A stretch of 64,000 nt of DNA from contig CAMQGK010000327.1 of assembly GCA_947000775.1 (NCBI GenBank), forward strand, positions 16,564,501 to 16,628,500, given 5' to 3'. The translations under genes were made by a program, and so were the position numbers. Source of the DNA: Pterois miles. Its lineage: Eukaryota; Chordata; Actinopteri; Perciformes; Scorpaenidae. Below the pieces are notes generated by a model that did not search any database, had not been told where the DNA came from, and saw only the letters and a list, made by a program, of their open reading frames with translations. The stretch's first letter is position 1. Every line of letters starts with the position of its first letter. Shown piece by piece: positions 24,788 to 36,532 of this stretch.

Positions 24788-26218
24788 GTATTTCCTTTGT
24801 TTAAGTCCTTTTGGTTTCACCTGTGCTTTTCTCAAACAGCTGAATAAAGTTCACCCTCTCTTGTCTTAAAATGGCACTAGTGTTGGGTACTAGGATACAC
24901 CGCCATCACAAGCCCTCTCCGGTGACTGACACCTTCAGCCCCCTTGTGTTCAATTAGCTTGTAGTGCATTAGCGACCTCATGCTAATTGTCAGCTGGCAA
25001 AGGAGGAGTGCAAGGAGAACCCTCAAGGAGATACCTCAGGGAGGGGGGTTGGTGGGCTGGGAGGGAGGGTGGTTGGGTGGCTGGGGGGGGGGGTTGGCAG
25101 TGTGCTTTGTTGCCTAACCAGCCCATGAGCAAATACTGTATCTCGGAGCAGCAGGAGGAAGCCCACATCTTGCCACACGACATGAAATATTTATGGGATA
25201 TCCCATTACTTCTTTTGAATGAGACAAATTACACCCTTTTTGGACCCTGATGCCACACCTCTCTCAGTTCAGTTGAACAGAAAAAGACTTCAGCTCAAGT
25301 CAAATGTGCTTTATAGGTATGAAACTAATACACCTTATTGATACAAAACACACATGTTCTTCTTCGTCACTGTGAATTGTGTGAAACGGTGGCAGCTATG
25401 TGCACAGTGTTGTGTTCAATTTCTCCTTCTTTCTCTTCGGATGATTAAACAAAGGTTTCCCGAATTAAAGCATATGGTTTTGAATTGAGAAAGGACGGGC
25501 TCGTTACAGGAGGAAGTACAGCTCCCTCACTCTCACTCTCTATCTTGTTGACTCAATCTGAAACAGCTTTTGGATCTCATCTATTTCCTGGTTAGACGCC
25601 TCCCTTGCTCTCCTCTTTAAATTTTTCACAGCTCTCACATTTTGACCCCCTCCTCCTCTCCCTCGACTCCTCTTCTTCCTCTTTTGACCACCTTTCCTCT
25701 CCATCTTATCAAATTCCATAGGGTGAGGAGGGGGTAGTGGGTGTGGATCCACCCACACGAGTAATCATTCATGCTATTTTTGCGATGTTGTCCTCAGCTG
25801 GGCCGCAACATCCACCTGCAGAAAGTGCTCCCAACACAACGCAAACCTTGTTGCGTCACAGGATCAACATAAAATGAGAGGCGTAAAAAAAAATGGCAAT
25901 GCTTCACAGCGTAAATGTCGTTAAATTATGCTTATAACGGCTAATTCACCAGCAGCAGCAGGGAGGATAAGAATGGAGGTAAATGGCTGACTCCTGCTGT
26001 TGTTAGTTCAGGGTGCATGTGTGTATCTGTGTGTGAGGCAGGCAGGGAGGGGTTGTTGAAAAGTCCACTCGGTACAAAGGGAAGGTGACTGATTGTGAAG
26101 TCCCAGGTTGTGTTCTGTTGCTAATATAGTTATGTGGTGTAATCGTGCAGTAATAACATCATAATCCCATCTGGAATGAGAAACTGTGGACTGTGTGCTA
26201 CAGTGATTGAGGCCATTT

Positions 26219-26221
<3 letters not shown>
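24788..26221. other. Non-coding; contains two CNE-like blocks
   Basis: Blocks at 24955-25010 with 25120-25250, and at 25775-25995, look unique and are noted in the findings. A G-rich run lies at 25085-25093. No gene is supported. Confidence 0.5.
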
Positions 26222-26274
<53 letters not shown>

Positions 26275-26281
26275 AGAGAGA
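26222..26281. repeat. (GT)n/(GA)n compound microsatellite
   Basis: About 38 bp of GT is followed by about 20 bp of GA. Confidence 0.97.
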
Positions 26282-27102
26282 GGGAGCAAGAGAGAGAGAG
26301 TGTGTGTGTCTGTGGCAGTGCATTTTAAGCAGCGGTGACTGCAGGAGGCAGCCTGATGGATACAGGATCATACTGCAGCGCTCACATTGTCTTCAGTCCT
26401 CCTCCTCTTCCTCCTCCTCCTCCTTCACCCTCCCCTACTGTCTGCCTGCCTCTCAGCAGAATTATCACTCTAAAACACACACACACACGCCAGCCCCGAA
26501 CACACACACACACACACACACACATGCAGGAGCAAGTGCAGCCACATGCAAGCATAATACACTTTCTCTGCATGAAAAAGCATGACACAGGCTGAAAAAG
26601 TGCACGAGCTGATTGCAGGAGAGCTGGTGTCCAAAAGTGCTAACACACACTCAAAAGGTAGCTACCCCCCCCCCCCTGCATACACACACACTCACGGCTT
26701 ATTCAGAAGCAACCATGCATGTTCAGAGACAAGGTGCTGCGAGAGCAAACAAGACAAAAACAGCCATCAGGGATACACCGAGAATATCACAGTATCACAG
26801 CATGGGGATTTCATCATCAAATCTAGTGTCACTCTGTGAGTGTGTTGCAGAGGCTCATTTAAGGATCCCATGTCTGACTTACACAAGGTGAAACAGGAAG
26901 TCAGACAGGGAGCCGTTGTTGCACCTTGCCACGCGTGCACGCATGGTTCATTTTACCAGTGGCGGCACAGCAGACCCCCTGTTAACATACAGCTTGTCAA
27001 AGAGGAAGGGAAGTATCCACTCCCATCGTATGGCCCTTTAATTCAAACACAGAGCCGCCTCTGTCTGTCCTCAGGTTCAAAAGAGATAGAGAAGAAGAGA
27101 GG

Positions 27103-27104
<2 letters not shown>
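26282..27104. other. Non-coding with CA-rich low complexity
   Basis: CA runs lie near 26476-26487 and 26502-26523, and a C run near 26666. No gene is supported. Confidence 0.55.
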
Positions 27105-27149
<45 letters not shown>

Positions 27150-27171
27150 CGTGTGGTAAGGGGGGGGGGGG
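27105..27171. repeat. (GT)n microsatellite and poly-G
   Basis: A GT run of about 40 bp is followed by GTGCGTGCGTG and a 12-base G run. Confidence 0.95.
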
Positions 27172-27636
27172 TCGAGGCAGGAAAAGGTGCCTAAAGCTTG
27201 TATATGTTGTATATAATGCTTGTACGCATGTCTGTGTGCGTATCAGCCTCGTTGTATACACTGGCACACACTGCAATTTGAAGCCGCCACTATTGTGCTT
27301 TACATTGTGTCACATGTTTGCTTTGTAACCAGTGCTGTTTGTACTCATGCATATATGGTATCCACTGGTGTTGGAAGATTAAAAAAAAAAACACCCGTAT
27401 AACATCCTTTTTCCTGACTTCTCTAGTATCGCTTCCACTTTTCTCATCAGGTGAAAAGAAGCCTGGCATCGTGTATATGAAAACTACATTTACAAAGATG
27501 ATGGTGTGTAGAGATTTAATAGCATATGCCAAATTAATAAATTACTCAGTTTAATTTTAATAAATGTTGTGTAACTGCAGGCATGTTTTTATGTAATCTC
27601 TCCTTTGCTAATCTAACCACGTTGCTGTTTTATCAT
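27172..27636. other. Non-coding, no gene seen
   Basis: Nothing identifiable. Confidence 0.55.
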
Positions 27637-27975
27637 CATTAGAATCAGTACCAGTTATTTGCCAAGTAATACATACAGGAATTTGACTCTAGTTTTTTTG
27701 CATTTCCCTAAACATACTTAGACAGAAATAGAAGAAGGAATAGACACGACTGTTATGTACATAGTAGTGAAAAAATAGGTGTGTATTTAAATATAAATAC
27801 ACACTATAAAATAAAAATACACACTATATTTATATATAAAGTACCAATTACCAACAATGAAATAAGGAATAAAATAAAAACATCTATATACAAGTCAAGT
27901 GAAGTGTAAATAATACAAATAGTGCAAAGAAGTATAAATATTGAATGGAGTGTAATTAGAGTGCATATCACATTT
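27637..27975 (-). mobile_element. Worn LINE 3' UTR remnant
   Basis: The blocks AGAATCAGTACCAGTTATTT, GCCAAGTAATACATACAGG and AATTTGACTCTAG match the inverted 3' end of a fish L2/Rex1-like LINE that I recall as TTTATTTGCCAAGTA followed by AAGGAATTTGACT. The AT-rich remainder, ending AGTGCAAAGAAGTA, fits its 3' UTR. No coding sequence remains. Confidence 0.6.
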
Positions 27976-28874
27976 GAAACACGTCTGCAATGCTATCTTG
28001 CCTTAAAAGCTGTCAAATTACCACCATGTCTATTTGTGTGATGATGTTGTAATTAACACATGAGCCCTCGACGTGTTGCCTGTTTGACATTGTGTCTGAC
28101 ATTGAATCTGGCGGTAGACAAGCGCTCGGAGGCATGTGATGAGTATGCCGGCGAGAGGCTGGTCTAGACTCCAGGCGACACACCATATGATATTGATTAT
28201 CTTTTGTTTGCCTATCTCTGCAGCTCCTTGCCCTAAAGGACTTAACTCACATTATTGTCTGGCATGAGGCTCTATTACTCCAATTTAGCAAAGCTGTCTC
28301 CAACCAGCGGTGAATGCACTGCTGTTGAAATGTGTCCCATAACGAGGCAGCTACACTCACACTCACAGGTTTTAGATGCACAAACTTTTTACGAGAAATA
28401 ATCTATTCGGTTGAGTTAAAGTGCCAGAGATCCTCAGATCACAAAAACAAAGGGAGATTTGAGATATAATGTAAGTGATACTAATATACAGTACATGATC
28501 ATTTTAAATTATCCATTAAAATGACTTCTTGTTCACATTAACCAAACATTAAGGTCAAATTGACACTTAAAAAGATGTCAGATGTCAAATACACACATTT
28601 TGGTGTACAGAAAAGCTGTAGCTTGATAGATGTTTTTTTTTTAACTCTCAGCTTGTTTCATCACACCATATAGTGCAAAAGTTCAACTAGACGTGTGGCA
28701 TTTCCACAGTGTTTATGTGTGCGTATGTGTGTGAGCACATGCTTTTGTGTGACTTAGAGGTGATGGGAGTGAGATGGAAGCGTTACTTAGGCCAGTGGTC
28801 TCTTTTTTTTTCCAGGTGACCCATTTTCTATGAAAAACTCACATACAAATACAAATACAATACATACAAACATT
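27976..28874. other. Non-coding; contains a CNE-like block
   Basis: The stretch 28010-28350 is unique-looking and is noted in the findings. The rest holds nothing identifiable. Confidence 0.5.
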
Positions 28875-30035
28875 TTAAAGGGGGAATATCGTGAAAAACA
28901 AACATCTCAGCGCTTGTGGACATTAGGGATCCTTTAAAAAATGTTCTTCACCAATATCCCTTGTTAACCGATTGTTAACTGTTGACTGACAAGATTTGTG
29001 CCTCCTGCCAGCTGCAGTGTATGAGCACAACAGACAAGTGAGTCCCCAGTTCACCATCAGGAGAGTTACCGTAGCAGCCACGGTGCTGCGTTCACTGTCC
29101 CCAGTTCACCATCCGGGAGCGTTAGCAGCCACAGTGCTGTGTGTAGTGTCGCGGACATGCAGCCATTCTGCCAGTAAAAGTCTCCCTAGCACATTTAGTT
29201 TAGTTTAGCAGGTTGTCTGCTGTGTGTCTGCCCAGATTCATGTTAAGGATTGTCTGACAAACAGTGTGTGTGTTTGCTAGCGTTGCCGCTGGCTTCGTGC
29301 CTGCTGTAGCGTAACGTCAGTGAGTTTAGAAGAAGAAGAAGATATTCCTTTACTAGTCCCACAGTGGGGAAATTCAGTTTTACCACAGACCGTGTGTGTG
29401 GTGGCAGCGGTGAGTGTGGGTTTGTTGGTGGCGTTGCAGCCGTGAACGTAGCTGTAGCAGACAGTGTGTGTACAGTTTATTTGTCGTTGAATAAATGGTA
29501 CGAGGCTACAAGCTACAGCTCCTCAACTGGAAGTCCAGAGCCAACTTCCTGTATGTGCACCAGCTCTCTCTTAAGGTGGACCAGCTTTTCTTAAAGTGAC
29601 TAGCCGCTCCTGTGTGTTTTTGGTTAAAATGCTTAATGTCGATTATCGGTTGTGGACATACATTTGGGTATATGGAGTTTCTACTTGTTTTATCAGTTTT
29701 GTGTGTGCTTGCCTTGATCAGAAAACATGTGATTCAACAAGCCATTCAGATTTGGCTCCCCTTCCTATGTCACATGCAGACTCATTAGAATATTCCACCA
29801 ACAGCTTGAGAGCTACACTACATTTTTTTGCAAGCCAATCAGAGCAGAGTGGCTTTTTTGGGGGGCAGGGAAGCTTAAAGAAACAGTATTTCAGACAGAG
29901 GATGAATACAGGTATATTCAGACAGACAGTATGAGAGAAATAATGTGTTTTTTGAACATTAAAGCATGTAAACATGTCCTAGTAGAAACCCCAAATACAA
30001 GTATGAACCTGGGAGCATTGACATGTCCCCTTTAA
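28875..30035. mobile_element. Long TTAA-flanked non-autonomous element
   Basis: The left end TTAAAGGGGGAATATCG and right end ATGTCCCCTTTAA are short inverted repeats bounded by TTAA. Interior blocks such as AATATTCCACCAACAGCTTG and AACCTGGGAGCATTGACATG are ones I know from fish repeats. At about 1.16 kb it has no transposase frame. A LINE tail is inserted at 29327-29392. Confidence 0.65.
29327..29392 (-). mobile_element. LINE 3' tail fragment with (GAA)n terminus
   Basis: A (GAA)n run is followed by the conserved tail (TTCCTTTACTAGTCCCACAG). It sits inside the TTAA-flanked element, so it inserted later. Confidence 0.7.
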
Positions 30036-31575
30036 GTTCATTTCAAGAATATTTCCATAAATTAAAAAATATAGACAACAACTTAAAAAGTTAATAATCT
30101 TTCCTTAAAGGAAAGATTATGAATGCTGACCCAGTCTTCAAGAAACAATGACTCAGACAATTTAATGATGCCAACAGGCTGTTTAAGTAGATACGGTTAC
30201 AACAAAGATACTATAACAATAAATCTGCAGGCAATTTCACACATGATGAGTGCCACAAAATGCTAACAGGAACCATATTCCATACTAACAATGCATTGCA
30301 TGCCAATATCCCTTTCTGTTGTAACCACTGGGTTTCAGTATCTTAGTTAATAAATCCAGCTTTGGAGCCGTACAGTAATGCTTTGTTTACAATGTGGCTA
30401 AACCTTATAACACAAAAGTCAAACTCCCTTTACTTTAACACAATGTATTTACCAATTTGATGATACATTTTAAAAGAATTCGGCTTTCAAATTACTGGTA
30501 AGTCTCCCCAACAACCATAAACCTATATTAAATAATCTGATGAAGCATTAGCATGTGTGCTTATCATGTTGAACTGCACACTGTTGTGTTTTGGGAGATG
30601 TGTTTTTTTGTTGTTGACATTTTTAAAGTACCTGGGGGAAAGCTTATAGCAAACACACAGACGTGAGCAAATTTAGGAGACTCCCAGTGTCACTATTTTT
30701 CTGTTTGACTCCCAGGGCTATTGACTATCCATGAAACATGATTTCAGTTGGAGGAGCTATAGAGTTCAGGCCCCATATTACCTGCTTTTCAGACACTTAC
30801 AAAATCTGAAATAGTACTGTATCTAAAACCTGCTTACACACCCACTCACCTAACCCTCGCCTCAAACACTCACTCACTCATCGTCATACCCACCCCCACG
30901 CTTCCTCCCTCCCCTCTCAGGACTGAGAAGTTGAAATGGATATTGCCATTACAACTAATAGTAAGACTACTGTTACTGCTACTACTACTGTTGAAACTGA
31001 CCACAGTAATAGTTGTTGAGCCTCAGGACCAACATCATTAAAAAGGTCACTGTTGCACTATGGTAAACTTGCGGGTTTGCAATAGACAGATTAAAGAAGA
31101 TGGTTAAAATCACAGCAGCAGAGGTCAAGATATTGTTGTTAGTGAACACGTCTATGAAACTCCACACCCTGTTTGTAACACAGCCTTCTAGTGTCTAAGC
31201 CCAAACTGAGGTAATCCTGATTACACCACTGTGGCATCATCAGGATTATTTTCTTTTATTTTCTAGTCTTGACAAAGCTTCACTAGAGCCACAGAAGATA
31301 TTATACCACTTTCATTTTCACATAGCCACAGCACCAATTACTTGCAAAGGAACTAGTAAGGAGGCTAACTCTAGTAAAATGATCTTATTGTGAAATTAAA
31401 ATTTCTGCTTTGCATTTTTCCACATTAAATTTCAATAATGTCCTACTTGAATAATTGCACATTTTGACTTGTAACTACAGAACTGAGATTTGCTTTACAA
31501 AGACTGAACTGACTTTAGAAAAGAGAGACAAAGATGGTTCTTCAAATCAGTAAAATGCAAGATTCAAGATACTTT
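30036..31575. other. Non-coding, no gene seen
   Basis: Nothing identifiable. A short inverted pair, TTTCCTTAAAGGAAA, lies near 30100. Confidence 0.55.
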
Positions 31576-31712
31576 TAAGAAGAAGAAGAAGAAGAAGATA
31601 TTTCTTTATTGTCCCACAATGGGGAAAATAAATTTTTACACTTTTTTTTTTTTATTTATACAGGTACATGAGACCGAGACACACACAAGCACAAAAGGAC
31701 ACATATAAAAAA
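31576..31712 (-). mobile_element. LINE 3' tail fragment with (GAA)n terminus
   Basis: A (GAA)n run of about 22 bp is followed by a tail variant (ATTTCTTTATTGTCCCACAA) and AT-rich 3' UTR-like sequence with TACAGGTACATGAGACCGAG. Confidence 0.7.
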
Positions 31713-31728
31713 AAAAAGAGAGAAGTGA

Positions 31729-31860
31729 GAGGGGGGGGGGGGCGGCACGCGCGGGGGGGGGGGGGGTGGGGTGGGGGGGCGGGGGGGGAGGGGGGAAAAG
31801 GCCCCCCCCCCTCCCTCCCCCTTCTGCTGGGGGGGCGGCCCCCCGCCCCCCCCCCACCCA
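31729..31860. repeat. G-run / C-run low-complexity block
   Basis: About 70 bp made almost entirely of G runs, interrupted by CGGCACGCGC, is followed by GGAAAAGG and about 60 bp of C runs. It is unlike anything else in the window. It could fold as a G-rich/C-rich hairpin or quadruplex, or be sequencing or assembly noise at a hard homopolymer. Confidence 0.9.
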
Positions 31861-32034
31861 AAACACAGCCCTTTTATTGTCATGGTAAGCATACAATGAA
31901 ATTGCTTTTGCTGTCTAACCTAATTAATCGTAATTTTTTTATCTGTTCAAAATTTATCAAGTATTTATCAAGTATTCAATACTCTTAACAACACGTGAGA
32001 GGAAAAATATGCTTCCTTTATTCAAATGTATGTC

Positions 32035-32346
32035 TATACAATATTTATTACTTTCATTCACATATCTTGAGGTCAGAGGGCAAAAGACCCCTTCAGAAAT
32101 GGCCACTGACAGTTTTTTCTTCACCAAAATTTGTTTGGAGCATTGTTTAATTCCTTCTTTACAAGCTAGTAGGACATGATTGTTGTCAATGGATTCTTTA
32201 GGTTTTCTAGTTTCATGTGATACCAGTATCTTCAGTTTAAAACTGAGCCTGCAACAGCCTAAAAATCGCAAGTTAAGGAAGTTAGTGGCGTTGCAACAAA
32301 TGTGCGTTAACGTCTTATTATTGTTAACTTTGACAGCCCTAAAAAT
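32035..32346 (-). mobile_element. MITE family A, truncated inverted copy
   Basis: Read on the minus strand, this begins at the family A end AGGGCTGTCAAAGTTAAC and follows the left part of the 6037-6786 copy (TAGTTTCATGTGATACCAGT and neighbouring blocks on the + strand). It stops within the GACCTCTGACCTC-equivalent block near 32035, so the other half is missing. Confidence 0.7.
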
Positions 32347-34066
32347 TACTTTCAGTGACCGGCGGCAAGAGAACATTAAGATGAAAACAAGAAAACATGC
32401 AATAAAAGATAATAACAACAAAAAAGGTATTGCACAGCGAGTGAGATGTGTAAGTAATAAATCACCTGCTACCAAGCTGAACTAAATTCCTGTTCATTAC
32501 ATATCTAAACTCTATGTCTGTGTGAAAAATCCAGTGTGTTTCTCAGATCTGTAAAAAACGAATATCTTTAAGTACAAGGATCTTACTTAGCTGACCCCTG
32601 TTCGCTGCAGATACAGTAGTGAAATATGTCACATTATGTGATCTGAGGCCAAGTGTGTGCCAGCTGTCATTCCAACCAAGATGATGAAGCTGAAGGAGCC
32701 AATCATTTGTTGAACACTGGTTGTTGGTTAGAAACCTGCATATATGGCTGGGTTGCCTTACTTTTCCCACACTATAATACATCAATCATCTGGCGTGATG
32801 AATTGAACAGTGCGTGCTAATATACAAATCACTCATGAGCTCATCAAGGTGACAGAGGCTTGTTCTGCTTCAACTTCCATTCAACAGCTTTGTGGTAAAT
32901 AACACGCATCTTCACCTTTGTGTACATTTATCTGCAGTGGTAAACTTAACAAATAGTTGTTTTGCAGCGTGCTAAACACACACACAGATGTCGAGTTGCC
33001 CTCCACTTATCTTGATCTCGCTAATTATATCCAAGGCGTGTGTGTTGGTGTGCGCCTGCGTACGCAACTGTGTTTGACTTTCCTACTTATGCCACAGACA
33101 GCTGTTGTTTGTATTGCCCCAAGTGCTCGGATCGACTTTGTAATTAGCCCTATCTGTGTTTTACTTTACTGAAGTGATGGGGGGGAGCACGACCCTCCCC
33201 GTTTCCAACACCACCAGCACCATCCCAATTCACAACCCCCTACCCACCCCCTCTGCAAAGTGGAACCTGAATCAACCACACACACACAGCTCCAGCCGGT
33301 AACAATAGCTCCAACACAGAAGCCATGTTCAAAACAGCTGACATTGAAAAGTGTTAGTTTATGACATCATTCCGAAAGAACTGAGGACATATGGAGCGTA
33401 TGATCGCATGGAATCGCACTGAAACAATATTTATCACCGTCTGCTAGCTCAGCAAAGCAGCTTGTACGCACAGAAACCTGTTGCCTCGAGCAGCAAACTT
33501 GCCAACAAATTTCCTTAAATCAATACAAGTCAATAAAGTTGCTTGGATCAGGATAAATTAGAGTGTTTTGCATTATCTTGAAGGCAATTTTGAGTTGAAA
33601 AACAGGCCCTGTATGGGAAGGTGAGGGAGGAAATCATGGCAAAGCATGCATTTTTTTAAGCAAGAGGGGGGATGGGTGGCTTTTAGATTGTCCCTCCTCC
33701 CTCTTCCTCTGTCTTTTCTTCCTCTTCCCTCTCATCTTTGTTCAAGGGCTGCCTGGCTAAAAACGAGCCGCCTCTGCACACTGAAGGAAAAGTCATAATA
33801 AATGAGTCAAAAGTGGTCAGCAAGACACTGTGACTGACTGGGAGTTGGTGTGTTTACTTGAGATATTGTATATTATTATTGGTGAAAGTGAGTGTGTGTG
33901 GCTGGGTGTGTGTGTGTGTGTGTGGGAATGAGTGGGTGTGGTGTCAGAGTTGCAGTAAAGTGAACATAAATGAATGTCTAAACACTTGCACATATTGTTA
34001 ATATTTACACATCTATATCAAAACTTGTACTGCTTTGTTACAGTACCTCAGTTTTTATTCAGAATC
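32347..34066. other. Non-coding, no gene seen
   Basis: A GT run lies at 33907-33922. The unique-looking stretch 32800-33030 is AT-rich. No gene is supported. Confidence 0.55.
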
Positions 34067-34860
34067 AGAAATCAGAATCAGAAATATGTTATTGATCCCC
34101 AGATCCCACAAAAGAAGTGTAAAAGCACAGAAATAAAGGAGTATGTAACATGTTAATTATGTACATAATGCTACAATACAAACACAATATACAGTATGTA
34201 AATAAATATACTAAAGAAAGGTGAAATATGTACAAATATTTGCATTAAGATGTGCAATGCATAACAAATAACCACAGTGCAAATTAGGGCTGTGTATTGG
34301 CAAGAATCTGGCGATATGATGCATATCATGATACAGGGTTACAATTCAATATATCATGATATATTGCAATATTGTAAGCAAGATGATATATTTAAATTTT
34401 TTAAATTCAATTTTAGGAAGGTTGTCATAGTATAAAGAAGACACTGCCAGATGCATAAAATCTGAGTAAAAAATTGATTTTTTTATGCAGTCTGAACAGT
34501 GGGATCGACATTTGCATTCATCACAGTCCTGTAACATCCAACATCATAACACTATTTTGGGAGAACAGATGGCGCGTATATTTACAAATGGAATAAACCG
34601 AGTTAATCTTTGCATGTAAAATAGTTATTAAAGTCAGTACAGTGTTTTTTAGACTCAGTACAGTATCACAAAATGTAATATCACAGTACTTGATATTTTT
34701 GATATTTTCTTATACCCCTAGTGCAAATAAGTAAATATAAAATGATATAATAAGAAATGAACAAGAATATGTCTGGAATGTACAGTATTCATGCAGAATT
34801 GATGATAGTATTGCAGTTGAATTATTGCGCTAATTATAGTTATTCCACTCTGCAATGAAT
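34067..34860 (-). mobile_element. Worn LINE 3' UTR remnant, split by a hAT-like MITE
   Basis: The left edge repeats AGAATCAGAAATC and then reads TGTTATTGATCCCC, which matches an inverted LINE 3' end (TTTATTGATCCCC). AT-rich sequence with GTGCAAA motifs continues on both sides of the insertion at 34285-34720. No coding sequence remains. Confidence 0.6.
34285..34720. mobile_element. hAT-like MITE with perfect 8-bp target duplication
   Basis: The element starts TAGGGCTGTGTATTGG and ends TTATACCCCTA. It is flanked on both sides by GTGCAAAT (34277-34284 and 34721-34728), a perfect 8-bp duplication. It is 436 bp and non-coding, with CGATATGATGCATATCATGA near the left end, typical of a fish repeat. 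Confidence 0.82.
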
Positions 34861-36177
34861 AATAAAAAATAATAAAAAGACTAATGAAAACATTTACTCT
34901 CTCCATCTTCTCCATTTTCCCTTCTCCCCTTCGTCACCATACTGCAAGTGGCTTTGACGTATCTTCTGTTTTTAATGACCACTGATGACGCACAAACACA
35001 ATTTCCAACCCCGTCTTTATGCTGCTGGTAGGCAGGAGCCACACAAAGCCTCTCACTGAAAACTCCTCTCTCCGTCCCCCTCACAAAGCCCGCATGCCTC
35101 TCATTTGTAAATCACTTAAAAGCATGACAAATGTGCATTGGAAGTTTCAGAGCGTCCCTCTTGAAAGCATTTTCTAGTCTACTCATTCGCACCCCTTCTG
35201 ATACACAACCGCATTGTACTAACTGGGCGTATAGCTGGGCGTTAGACGCACGGTTATGGTCATTTGCTATGAGGATGGTGGCAGGCAGGTCACTGTGATT
35301 ACACTGAGTGTTTCTAGCAGCTGAGCTGAAAGCAGTTTTGTCGTTGTGAAATGATTTGAGAGCAGCGAGAATGTTCCACTGAAATCTAAAACAAAGGAGT
35401 CTTGTCCACAACACTAATTCCACAGGAACATTTCTGCCATAGACTGGGAATTACTGTGTATTTCAATCATGTGATGAGCCATCGAGCAGGGGGTTATACA
35501 GCATTTTCTTGTGTTTGGGTCTGAGTTGACGGCCAGTGTCAAGGAATTTATGTTGCCACAATAGTGTTTTACAATGAAAATTCTGAATGAAACATAATGC
35601 ATTTCAGCACGTTAACAGATCATCTTATTTATTGAATATGTGTGGAAAGGAGAGGGAGTGGTAAAATATGTACAGCATTGTGTTCAAAACGTCTGGGTCA
35701 CAACCCACCAGAGGGAAGAATTGAAGGGGTCACTAAGGGGTCACTAATTAAGTAGATATCTCTCACTGCAGTATCTCCTGTGGCAAACTAATGCAAGCAC
35801 TGTGTTCAATATATTGTAAGTCTACATTGTAAAAAAATCAAGGTCGTAACATCTATAAAGGTTCTTCGTAGCTTCACCTCAATAGTGCAGTTAAAAAATA
35901 TCCAATTGGTGGGAGTGTTCGGGCAGAGAGAGGTCTGTGTGGAGAGAATGTTTTATTACGTGTATTCAGGAATTAGTACCAACACTGGCGACAAAAACAT
36001 TGACAAACCATTTTATTTGATGGTTATTGAAAATTGATATTGATTTTTACTGTCAGGTCTATAGATTAATTATCCCTGAGAGCAAAATATAAATAATCAC
36101 CACTTAGAGAACGACATTAAAAACCAATAATATATAGTCAAATCTTAAAATGTCAGGTTATCTTTATACTTCCTGAC
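34861..36177. other. Non-coding, no gene seen
   Basis: Nothing identifiable. A short direct repeat, GGGGTCACTAA, lies near 35730. Confidence 0.55.
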
Positions 36178-36312
36178 CCAGTGGTGAGAAGTAACTAGTA
36201 CATTTACTCAAGTACTACACTGTGCGTACAATTTTCAGGTACTTGTTTTTGTACTCCATTTTTGCTATTTACTATTTCACTTTATACTTCTACTCCACTA
36301 CATTTCAGTATG
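36178..36312 (+). mobile_element. Fragment of a common fish repeat (AGTAACTAGTACATTTACTC type)
   Basis: The blocks CAGTGGTGAGAAGTAACTAG, TTTACTCAAGTAC and ACTTCTACTCCACTACATTT match the left end of a very abundant fish non-autonomous element that I recall. Only this end is present. Confidence 0.65.
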
Positions 36313-36394
36313 TTCATGTTATATTTGAGCCATTTATATCTACAGTACATACGACAGTATATATGGTGTATGTTTTCAAGTCACAGGTCATGGG

Positions 36395-36466
36395 AGAAGC
36401 TTCAGGTGGTTGCAATCTGCAACCTCACCGCTAGATGCCGCCAGATCCCACACACTGCACCTTTAA
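36395..36466 (+). mobile_element. Right-end fragment of the 14482-type TTAA MITE
   Basis: The sequence CGCTAGATGCCGCCAGATCC and the terminal CACACTGCACCTTTAA match the right end of the element at 14482-14810. The left part is missing. Confidence 0.7.
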
Positions 36467-36532
36467 AGCTGAAAGATTAAACTAGCAGTTTCCAACCTTT
36501 TTGGCTTGTGACCTCTTATGTATGCAAAAGAA

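Noticed and set aside
26840..27328. A 162-codon + frame
   Set aside because: Its middle is a translated GT microsatellite (Val/Cys run) and poly-G; the rest has no domain.
31957..32475. A 172-codon minus-strand open frame, the second longest in the window
   Set aside because: It runs across a truncated family A MITE and its flanks and has no protein-like composition or domain.
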